Source of the DNA: Bacteroidales bacterium
Lineage (GTDB): Bacteria; Bacteroidota; Bacteroidia; Bacteroidales; UBA3663
NCBI GenBank assembly: GCA_017632695.1
Contig: JAGBQS010000223.1
Coordinates: 1 to 6,184, forward strand
DNA: 6,184 nucleotides
Direction: 5' to 3'
Numbering within the stretch: position 1 is the stretch's first letter; every line of letters starts with the position of its first letter. A program made the position numbers and the translations under genes. Under the pieces are notes generated by a model. That model had not been told where the DNA came from, ran no database searches, and saw only the letters and a list, made by a program, of their open reading frames with translations. Shown in pieces: positions 1 through 6,184 of this stretch.

Positions 1-3
1 AAA

Positions 4-35
4 TTTGGCTCTGATCCGGAAATCGCTTATCTTTG
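4..35 (+). promoter_or_regulatory. Bacteroides-type sigma-ABfr promoter
   Basis: TTTG at 4-7 matches the -33 element and TATCTTTG at 28-35 matches the -7 element (TAnnTTTG) of the primary sigma factor promoter known from Bacteroides. The 20 bp spacer lies within the usual 19-21 bp. Transcription would start near position 39, giving a leader of about 75 nt before the ATG at 115. It lies directly upstream of the two-gene plus-strand operon and is the only promoter-like match I found in the window. The match is read from sequence; activity is inferred. Confidence 0.75.
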
Positions 36-114
36 CACGGAAAAAGATGAACTCAGCTCTTTGCAGGCTGTCTCCTATCTGAACGAACATAATAGTATCT
101 TTTTTACCTTACTT
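36..114 (+). other. 5' leader of the DUF3857 operon
   Basis: This is the probable untranslated leader between the predicted transcription start (about 39) and the ATG at 115. The last 30 bases are AT-rich with a run of seven T and contain no Shine-Dalgarno sequence, as is usual in Bacteroidota. A tiny open frame (ATG at 47, TGA at 80-82, 11 codons, peptide MNSALCRLSPI) lies inside the leader. It starts only about 8 nt after the predicted transcription start, so its translation is doubtful. I see no riboswitch-like structure. Confidence 0.4.
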
Positions 115-2103
115 ATGAAAAAACTACTTTTACTGACAGTATTGTCTGCTTTTCTCGGTTTTTCCGGGAACTGTTGTTTAGCCCTCGATGTTAACAAAAA
201 GATGGGTAAACCTACCAACGAGGAATTGTCGATGACAGAATACGCCCCTGACCCGGAAGCCGAGGCTGTTGTTCTGTATAGCAGCACCGATGTCCGCTAC
301 ATCGTTCGCAACGGATCTTTCATGGTGCAGACCCACTACAAGAAACGCATCAAGATCCTGAAAGAAGACGGAAAATCGGAAGGTGACATCTCGATTGTTG
401 TCTACGATGCCGAAGATGGCATCAAAGACGTATTGTCCGGACTGAAAGGCAACACCTACAACCTGAATAACGGGCAGGTCGTAAAATCGAAACTGAATGC
501 TGACCTGAAAAACGAACAGCGTCTGGATCAGAACTATGTGGTCAAGAAGATTTCGATGCCGAACGTAATGGTCGGTTCCGTTTTGGAACTGGAATATGAA
601 ATAACCAGTGAAGACTATTCGACCATCGACACCTGGTATGCACAGGAAGACATTCCGGTGTTCTTTACCGAATATGACATTGTCGTTCCGGAATGGTTCA
701 CCATGCGCACCAACCAGACCGGCAGGGCTCCATTGACTGCCAAACGCGAAGAAACCAACTTTGTTACAACAGTTGGAAGCGGGGTCTTAAGTGCATCGGC
801 CATGGCCGAACATTTTGAAGGTCATGAAATGCCCCGTATCAAAGAGGATTCATACATCATGTGTCTGAAGGATTACATGACCAAAGTAACCAAAGAACTT
901 ACCAACATTACCGTACCGGGTTTTCTGTATCAATCGTACAATCAGGACTGGAGTCATGAATTAGGCGACCTGATGGAGTCCTCCTACTTCGGCCGTCTGT
1001 GCAAGCACAACACCCCATCCACCTTCAAGTGGACAGGAGATACTGCCTGGCCTGAAGATTTTACCGTCAAACAGAAAATCGACTCACTGCGCAACCTGCT
1101 CTGGAGCCAATACGACTGGAACGAATCGTATAACCTGTATGCCCGCAACATCCGGAACCTCGACAAGGAAAAATCGGGCAACAGCGCTACACTGAATTTT
1201 GCCCTGATGAATATGCTTAACGAAGCCGGAGTGCCGACCTACCCTGTAGTCATGAGCCGCCGCTCCAAGGGGCGTCTGCCTGTTATGCCCAGCCGCAAAC
1301 ACCTCAATGCCATGGTTCTTTGTTCGCTCGATCCGGCCGACAGCACCTACATTTACTTCGATGCAGGCTCGAAAGACTATCCGGTCGGGGTCATCCCTTC
1401 CGATTTTCTGGCACAAAAAGCGTTCGTTCTTAACCCGGAGATCAAGAAGTTCCAGACAAAAAATCTGGAAACCGTTTGCAAGGGTTCAAAAATCTGTTCG
1501 CTTAACCTTGCCATCAGCAACGAAGGTCTGATGACCGGCAGCAGCTCATCCAATCATCGCGGACTGGGAGCAGCCCGCTTCCGCCAGCAGTTCAGACAGG
1601 CCAAAGATCAGGAGGAATACATCCGGAATCTGTCGGCAACCGCCGACATTGAGATTGAAGATTATCAGGTCCGCAACCTCAGCAACTCTCAGGAAAGCGT
1701 TGTAGAATCCTACTCCCTGAGCAAACAGCTCGATATTGAGAATGACCGTATGTATGTAAATCCGTTTATAGGTTTCGAGTTTGCGTCGGCTTTCAGGGAC
1801 GAAACCCGCGATCTGCCTGTGGAGATGCCATACAACACCACTCAAAAGATCAGCGTTAACCTGCAGTTGCCTGACGGATACGAAGTGGAAGAAATGCCGA
1901 AAGGCCTGAACCTGAAGCTGCCGGACGGCACCATTACGGCCCGGATGGGTTTCCAGCAGGCAGGCCAGACAGTCCGGATTATATACAACTTCAACCGTAC
2001 CGCCACCTTCTTTGATGTATCCCAATACGATTTGCTGCGCAATTGCTACTCGGCCATCGAGCAGGCCGGCAACGAACGGATTGTTTTGAAGAAAAAGCAA
2101 TGA
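115..2103 (+). CDS. Exported DUF3857 protein with inactive transglutaminase-like domain
   Basis: Predicted 662-residue exported protein. The start is the ATG at 115: it opens a typical signal peptide (MKK, a Leu-rich core, then a probable signal peptidase I site near LA/LD at residue 23) and lies downstream of a good promoter. The reading frame is open further upstream, but without a better start. Two Cys at residues 20-21 lack a proper lipobox. Residues about 60-210 resemble DUF3857, with motifs such as KKRIKILKEDG and MPNVMVGSVLELEYEITS. Residues about 320-430 form a transglutaminase-like domain, and residues about 560-660 resemble DUF3858 (LPDGYEVEEMPKGL). Where active members have the catalytic Cys this protein reads KSGNSATLN (Asn356/Ser357). 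The His position reads LNAMVL (Ala399). Only Asp416 (FDAG) remains, so it is probably a non-catalytic binding or scaffold protein. Length is normal for the family. It is coupled to the next gene, a paralogue that keeps Cys and His. Domain assignment is fairly sure; role and substrate are unknown. Confidence 0.9.
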   Translation: MKKLLLLTVLSAFLGFSGNCCLALDVNKKMGKPTNEELSMTEYAPDPEAEAVVLYSSTDVRYIVRNGSFMVQTHYKKRIKILKEDGKSEGDISIVVYDAEDGIKDVLSGLKGNTYNLNNGQVVKSKLNADLKNEQRLDQNYVVKKISMPNVMVGSVLELEYEITSEDYSTIDTWYAQEDIPVFFTEYDIVVPEWFTMRTNQTGRAPLTAKREETNFVTTVGSGVLSASAMAEHFEGHEMPRIKEDSYIMCLKDYMTKVTKELTNITVPGFLYQSYNQDWSHELGDLMESSYFGRLCKHNTPSTFKWTGDTAWPEDFTVKQKIDSLRNLLWSQYDWNESYNLYARNIRNLDKEKSGNSATLNFALMNMLNEAGVPTYPVVMSRRSKGRLPVMPSRKHLNAMVLCSLDPADSTYIYFDAGSKDYPVGVIPSDFLAQKAFVLNPEIKKFQTKNLETVCKGSKICSLNLAISNEGLMTGSSSSNHRGLGAARFRQQFRQAKDQEEYIRNLSATADIEIEDYQVRNLSNSQESVVESYSLSKQLDIENDRMYVNPFIGFEFASAFRDETRDLPVEMPYNTTQKISVNLQLPDGYEVEEMPKGLNLKLPDGTITARMGFQQAGQTVRIIYNFNRTATFFDVSQYDLLRNCYSAIEQAGNERIVLKKKQ

Positions 2104-3926
2104 GATTCCTACTGCTACTGACCGGCTGCTGGCTGATGTCGGCACTGCTTTCGGCACAGACGGCAACGGTCCATAAAAACATAACCGCCGTGGAATGCAC
2201 GGGGCCCAATTCGGCCACCGTGCGCCACGAACTGGATATTACCATACACAACCAGCGCGGCGAGAAACTCTGTAACTGGGTTTGCGGTTGCACGAAGGAT
2301 GTTTACGACCTCAAACAGTTCGAGGCGATTGTTACCGAAGGAAACGGGAAAGTGACCAAAGTACGGAAAAGCGATCTCGGACGCAGCGAATACTCAAAGG
2401 ATTTTGCCACCGACAGTTATTTCTACTATTATTCTCCGCGCACCAGTTCCTACCCGATGCACATCATCTATCGGTGGGAAGAATCCTTTCATTCCCTTAT
2501 ATCCTTTCCGACTTTCTCTCCTGTGGAAGGTTTCGACGTTGCGGTTGACTCGGCTTTATACAGAATCATTGCACCCTCAAGCACGGAGATCCGCTTTCAT
2601 GCACAAAACCTCGATGCTGGAAAGGTGGTTCAACGCGAAGACGGAAAGAACAGAATCACGGAAGTATCGCTTTCACATTTACCTGCCATCCAGGACTATC
2701 CGGACGGACTTCCTTTTGCCGATTTGGCACCAGTCGTTTATTTTGCGCCGACCCGATGCAATTACAGGGGATTCGAATGCAATATGACAGACTGGAATAC
2801 CTATGGCAAATGGGTGTACGACTTGCAGCAGGGACGTCAGACACTCCCTCAGGAGCTGATCCAGAAACTGCATGCCCTGACCGATACCTGCACAACCCCC
2901 AAAAGCAAGATAGGTACAGTCCGCAAGCTGATGGGCGAAACAACCCGTTACGTCAACGTTTCGCTGGGCATCGGCGGTTTTCAGTCCCGTCCCGCAGCCG
3001 AAGTATATAAATATGGTATGGGCGATTGCAAGGCTCTTTCGAACTATTTCTGTGCAATGCTTCACGAACTGGGGTTGCCTGCCGTCTATACGCTGATCGG
3101 TAAAAAGGAGATCATCAGGGACATGCCCAACTTTCAGCAGTTCGACCACGTGATTGTACAGGTTCCGCTTCCCGATGACACGCTTTGGGTGGAATGCACC
3201 AACCCGGCCTATCCGTTCGATTATTGCCCTGCCGGTCATCGGGGACATGACGTGCTGCTCGTCTCCGAAGAGGGTGGCCGGATCGGACGGATTCCGGAAA
3301 TCGCCGACCAGGAGAATCAGGAACGCGAAAGCCTCGATGTGTATATTGACAAATACGGGGATGCTAACCTGAAACTGACACGCCGTCGCAAGGGCAAATT
3401 CTTTGATTACTATTTGGGACTGACTGAACAGCGGAATGAAGACCTGTCAAAAATGATTATCAACTCCCTGTATCTGCCTCACCCGACCGTGAAGCAGGTC
3501 AAGGCGGAACGCCAGGACAAGCAGATTGAACTACTCTTCGAAGCTGAAAGCGTCGGCTGGGCCAGATCAAGCGGCAGCCGTCTATTTATCCCTATAACGC
3601 CATACCCTATCAGAAAACCGGAAAAGACTGCGGCACATACCGTCGATTTGCGCAACACCGGCGGATGCGAAGAAGACAGCATCTGTCTGCATCTTCCCGA
3701 AGGATATGCCATCGAGTCCATCCCTCAGTCACAAAATATTGAAACCGAGTTCGGAAGCTACGATCTGCAGATAGAGGTCAAAGACAACTGCGTCTTCATC
3801 ATTCGCCGGATCCGGATCAACAGCGGATTATACGACGCCGGAAAACATGCCGACTGGACGAACTTCCTGCAGCAGATTGCGAACCTCTCGAAAAAACAGA
3901 TTACGCTGAAGGCAAATGCCGACTGA
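2100..3926 (+). CDS. Exported DUF3857/transglutaminase-like protein, Cys-His intact
   Basis: Predicted 608-residue exported protein. The chosen ATG at 2100 overlaps the previous stop (ATGA) and opens a signal peptide (MRFLLLLTG, hydrophobic core, LSAQ, cleavage near residue 19-20). An alternative in-frame start 57 bases upstream would bury the signal peptide. Residues about 25-200 form a DUF3857-like beta domain. Residues about 255-370 are a transglutaminase-like domain with Cys310 in GMGDCK and His350 in QFDHVIV. The third triad position reads WVECTN, placing Glu365 where many relatives have Asp. The C-terminal third (about 410-600) is beta-rich and includes HLPEGYAIESIPQ. Known transglutaminase-like proteins include cross-linking enzymes, proteases and amidases; which reaction applies here cannot be read from sequence. 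Cysteines cluster at 58, 62 and 64 and at 220 and 227, which could form disulfides. Coupling with the dead paralogue upstream suggests the two products work together or on the same ligand in the cell envelope. Confidence 0.9.
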   Translation: MRFLLLLTGCWLMSALLSAQTATVHKNITAVECTGPNSATVRHELDITIHNQRGEKLCNWVCGCTKDVYDLKQFEAIVTEGNGKVTKVRKSDLGRSEYSKDFATDSYFYYYSPRTSSYPMHIIYRWEESFHSLISFPTFSPVEGFDVAVDSALYRIIAPSSTEIRFHAQNLDAGKVVQREDGKNRITEVSLSHLPAIQDYPDGLPFADLAPVVYFAPTRCNYRGFECNMTDWNTYGKWVYDLQQGRQTLPQELIQKLHALTDTCTTPKSKIGTVRKLMGETTRYVNVSLGIGGFQSRPAAEVYKYGMGDCKALSNYFCAMLHELGLPAVYTLIGKKEIIRDMPNFQQFDHVIVQVPLPDDTLWVECTNPAYPFDYCPAGHRGHDVLLVSEEGGRIGRIPEIADQENQERESLDVYIDKYGDANLKLTRRRKGKFFDYYLGLTEQRNEDLSKMIINSLYLPHPTVKQVKAERQDKQIELLFEAESVGWARSSGSRLFIPITPYPIRKPEKTAAHTVDLRNTGGCEEDSICLHLPEGYAIESIPQSQNIETEFGSYDLQIEVKDNCVFIIRRIRINSGLYDAGKHADWTNFLQQIANLSKKQITLKANAD

Positions 3927-3935
3927 CTATAATAC

Positions 3936-3966
3936 TGTCGGAGGCAACTCAAAACAGATTCCGGCG
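3936..3966. terminator. Weak hairpin between convergent genes
   Basis: The 48 bp gap between the two convergent genes holds an imperfect inverted repeat. GTCGGA at 3937-3942 pairs with TCCGGC at 3960-3965, and one further wobble pair extends it at the base. The loop is 17 nt. On the plus strand it is followed a few bases later by only four T (3973-3976), inside the end of the opposite gene. This could be a poor bidirectional terminator or chance. No better terminator is visible in the gap. Confidence 0.2.
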
Positions 3967-3974
3967 TCAAGCTT

Positions 3975-5477
3975 TTACGGTTCAACACCACCGGCAAACT
4001 TCAGGTCGATGCCCGTCTGGGTATGGGCCGCACCTTCGATGGAAGGTCCGGCAGAAACGGAGCCTTGAACGAATTCGGGGATATTATAGGATTTCATAAG
4101 ACGCAAATCATGAAAGGCATCGGCTTGCGGAAGGGGAGCAGGCTTGGAGCAATGACCGTCAGCGTCGATGTGCGCCAGATAAAGACGGGTGTACAGACCG
4201 TCATCGCGACGCGTACTGAATACCACCCATCGGCCGTTGCTGCTCCAGCTGTGATAGCTTTCCACGTCCGGGCTGTTCAAAGCCGAGACATCAGCCGGCT
4301 GAGCGGTTTCCAGACAGAGCATCCGCAAATCGGCATCCTTGTGCCAGATGGAGAAGTTACCGTAAGCTGAATGCGTATAAAGCAGAAAGCGGCCGTCGGG
4401 CGAAACACGCGGGAACGAGATGCTGCCTCCTGCCACCCGTGCATTGTAGAGCGTATCAACACGGCTGCCGAAAGCCGCCGCATAGTTACCCGTCAGGGCC
4501 GAATCCGGACAGAACGGAATGCTGCATAGGGAATAATGCACATCCTGATAGCCGTCGGGCATCGGGACACTGTCCGCCGAACAGAAAAAAAGCGTACCGC
4601 CATCGGGCGAAAAAGCAGGGAACGTATCGAATGACGTACCGGACTTGAGTTGCGGGCACGAAAAAACCAGATGCTTTTCCACATCGTAGATCACTACATC
4701 CGAAGCCAGATCGAAAACCTCGACGCGGTTCCGGTCCGTACTGTGATAGGCCTGCTTGGTCAGATTGGTCGAGAAAGCCACAAACCTGCCCGCCGGATGC
4801 CAAAACGGATAGACCAGCATCGAGATGGTTTCGGGCGTCTTGGTATTGAGTCTTTCCACCTGACCGTCGCGCAGCACATAAGTCCCGCCCAATTCCTTGC
4901 GCAGGTGCAACAGCATGCGGTCAGGCTGATACTGACTGAACGAATGGCAGTTCATACAGCCGCCCTGGGTCTGCCGGTTTTCAAGAACGGGCGTCTCATC
5001 GTATGTCTCCAGGTTCCGCTGATAAATACCCATTTCATTCCAGATTTCGTGCCCGGGTTCGATGAGCCGGTAAACCAGCACCGGATCGATGGAATCGGAC
5101 GACACATACACATGGAAGACATCGAACTCAACCCATTCCCCGAAGTTTTTGCCCTGCACGCGTACCGAAACCGTATCCGATGCCGCACACAACTGCTGCC
5201 AACCGGCGGGGTCAATGCACACTCCTCCCCTTTCGGCACGTACCACCCTGGTGACATCGCCGGCCTGAAAGACCGCCTGCACCTCAGCCAGACGGCAAGT
5301 GTCGGGCAACGCAAAACGCAGGGGTGCCAGATTACGGGGTACCGTGACCTCCGCGAAATCGGGGGCAATAGGAGCCGGCATGTTCAGAAGCCGGGCGGAC
5401 TGTTCAACGGGACTGCATCCGCACAGACCGATGAAAACGGGTATGAGAAGCGAAAGAAAACGCACTTTACTGTACAT
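3975..5477 (-). CDS. PD40 beta-propeller lipoprotein with CxxCH haem-c motif
   Basis: Predicted 500-residue lipoprotein. The N-terminus (MYSKVRFLSLLIPVFIG) runs into a lipobox-like LCGC, so Cys21 would be the lipidated residue; Cys at -2 is a slightly unusual lipobox. Residues about 40-140 are a beta-rich domain of unknown type. GGCMNCHSF at 172-180 contains one CxxCH (Cys174, Cys177, His178), the covalent haem-c attachment signature. Propeller motifs of the TolB/PD40 kind follow: FWHPAGRFVAFST (about 224-236), FPAFSPDGGTLFF (286-298), FPRVSPDGRFLLYT (355-368) and WSSNGRWVVFST (about 410-421). The protein is probably anchored in the envelope and may bind haem, which would require the cell's cytochrome c maturation machinery. 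Such proteins in Bacteroidota are often labelled TolB-like or cytochrome c biosynthesis protein, but I see no basis for a maturation role. Its start overlaps the upstream membrane-protein gene by 11 bp, implying co-translation. The last 50 or so residues show no motif I recognise. Haem binding is inferred from the motif alone. Confidence 0.88.
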   Translation of the reverse strand: MYSKVRFLSLLIPVFIGLCGCSPVEQSARLLNMPAPIAPDFAEVTVPRNLAPLRFALPDTCRLAEVQAVFQAGDVTRVVRAERGGVCIDPAGWQQLCAASDTVSVRVQGKNFGEWVEFDVFHVYVSSDSIDPVLVYRLIEPGHEIWNEMGIYQRNLETYDETPVLENRQTQGGCMNCHSFSQYQPDRMLLHLRKELGGTYVLRDGQVERLNTKTPETISMLVYPFWHPAGRFVAFSTNLTKQAYHSTDRNRVEVFDLASDVVIYDVEKHLVFSCPQLKSGTSFDTFPAFSPDGGTLFFCSADSVPMPDGYQDVHYSLCSIPFCPDSALTGNYAAAFGSRVDTLYNARVAGGSISFPRVSPDGRFLLYTHSAYGNFSIWHKDADLRMLCLETAQPADVSALNSPDVESYHSWSSNGRWVVFSTRRDDGLYTRLYLAHIDADGHCSKPAPLPQADAFHDLRLMKSYNIPEFVQGSVSAGPSIEGAAHTQTGIDLKFAGGVEP

Positions 5478-6184
5478 GATAGATGATCTTTAAGGCCTGC
5501 AGGTATTGGGCCGATGTAACATGACCGGGATTCTGCCGTACCATCTGTTCCAGATCGTACACGGCACTCTGGGCGCTGGGAAAACCGTTCTCGGCGGGTA
5601 TGCAGCGCCGTTTGCTGCCAAGCAGCGGATCGGCATCCACCGCCTCATCGTTCCACAGGAAGGTCCGGTAATGAGCTGCCCAGTCCCGATAGAAAAGCGT
5701 ATGCTCCAACCAGCGCAGATACTTGTCGGCAACGGCATATTCTCCGTAAACGATATTCGTCAAAGCCAGCCGCTTGAGCATACGCGGCGAGAGATTATTC
5801 ATCTTCTCGTTGGCCTCGAAGGCATACATCCTTGACATCGCCACCTCTCCCATCGTCCAATAGATCTCTGACAGATGGGCAGCCACATACGGCGAACCTA
5901 TTTTCAGCACAAAGAGGCTGTTCACATCCTTGGTCGGATGATCCAGCACATGCTCGGGCAGCATGCCGCGTTCCGCCCAAGCCTGAGTCACCAGATTCTG
6001 TTCCAGAAGGTTCTTAGGCCGATGCTGACCGGCATAAGCAGTCATAGCCGTCCACTGCTGACGGCCTGACAGACAGAACAGGGTACGGAAACCGGCATCG
6101 GCCGATGGAGCCGAAAAGACACCATACACACCCAGAATGACCAGCAGCACAATGAGCCAGCCGAGCGTCAGCGAAATAAGGGGG
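5467..6184 (-). CDS. DUF6057-like membrane protein, 5' part missing
   Basis: Only the C-terminal 238 residues are present. The frame stays open to the window edge and begins inside a hydrophobic stretch (LISLTLGWLIVLLVILGVY), which is probably the last transmembrane helix. A GTG codon lies in that helix (6150-6148) but would split it, so it is not the true start. The remaining roughly 210 residues look soluble and alpha-helical. Two TPR-like helical pairs are suggested at visible residues about 101-128 (HLSEIYWTMGEVAMSRMYAF) and 133-162 (LKRLALTNIVYGEYAVADKY). The arrangement resembles the Bacteroidota family DUF6057, multi-helix membrane proteins with a helical C-terminal domain found beside PD40/CxxCH lipoproteins. 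I make this assignment from memory of the family. The stop overlaps the lipoprotein start by 11 bp, so the two are probably co-translated and may form an envelope complex. Function is unknown. The promoter must lie beyond the window. Confidence 0.75.
   Translation of the reverse strand, partial: PLISLTLGWLIVLLVILGVYGVFSAPSADAGFRTLFCLSGRQQWTAMTAYAGQHRPKNLLEQNLVTQAWAERGMLPEHVLDHPTKDVNSLFVLKIGSPYVAAHLSEIYWTMGEVAMSRMYAFEANEKMNNLSPRMLKRLALTNIVYGEYAVADKYLRWLEHTLFYRDWAAHYRTFLWNDEAVDADPLLGSKRRCIPAENGFPSAQSAVYDLEQMVRQNPGHVTSAQYLQALKIIYHVQ

Noticed and set aside
57..66. Second TTTG at 60-63 (CTCTTTGCAG) as another -7 promoter element.
   Set aside because: It lacks the TA of TAnnTTTG, and no TTTG lies at the proper distance upstream.
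1..114. The frame of the first gene is open to the window start, with a possible TTG start at 61, suggesting a longer or truncated protein.
   Set aside because: The ATG at 115 opens a clear signal peptide and lies a sensible distance from a strong promoter. Any upstream start would bury the signal peptide, and the 38 upstream codons look like chance.
1546..2166. 206-codon open frame on the minus strand.
   Set aside because: It is antisense to the C-terminal DUF3858-like region, which has clear family motifs on the plus strand. It has no domain, signal or promoter of its own.
2679..3248. 189-codon open frame on the minus strand.
   Set aside because: It covers the antisense of the transglutaminase core with its Cys and His motifs. 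No recognisable protein features.
4650..5486. 278-codon open frame on the plus strand.
   Set aside because: It lies wholly antisense to the lipoprotein and the end of the DUF6057-like gene, both of which have recognisable motifs. Its protein is rich in His, Arg and Gln without any domain, which is typical of a shadow frame.
5467..6150. GTG at 6150-6148 as the start of the membrane-protein gene.
   Set aside because: The frame continues upstream to the window edge, with hydrophobic residues completing the transmembrane helix, so the GTG is internal and the gene is cut by the window.

Overview
The window looks like a chromosomal segment of a Bacteroidota bacterium, most likely of the order Bacteroidales. 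Three things point there. The promoter ahead of the first gene matches the Bacteroides-type consensus (TTTG, 20 bp spacer, TATCTTTG). The gene starts show no clear Shine-Dalgarno sequences. All four protein families are typical of that phylum: DUF3857/transglutaminase-like exported proteins, a PD40 propeller lipoprotein with a haem-c motif, and a DUF6057-like membrane protein. Base composition is roughly balanced and looks even throughout. I see no sign of recent transfer, and no insertion sequence, CRISPR array, tRNA or rRNA.

Left half, plus strand (1-3926): a promoter and short leader are followed by two translationally coupled genes whose stop and start share the sequence ATGA. Both encode exported proteins with an N-terminal DUF3857-like beta domain, a central transglutaminase-like fold and a C-terminal beta domain. 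The first copy has lost the catalytic Cys and His. The second keeps Cys and His and has Glu where the family usually has Asp. This looks like a pseudoenzyme/enzyme pair in the periplasm or at the outer membrane. The substrate is unknown.

Right half, minus strand (6184-3975, read right to left): the 3' part of a membrane protein (one visible transmembrane helix, then a TPR-like helical domain, probably DUF6057) overlaps by 11 bp the start of a 500-residue lipoprotein. That lipoprotein combines a single CxxCH haem-c motif with four recognisable PD40/TolB-type propeller motifs. The pair is probably one operon, with its promoter outside the window.

The two operons converge on a 48 bp gap that holds only a weak hairpin. 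I find no clear evidence of an entirely new system. The two most notable items are the dead/intact transglutaminase-like pair and the haem-binding propeller lipoprotein coupled to a membrane partner. Both appear to be poorly characterised families rather than unknown ones.
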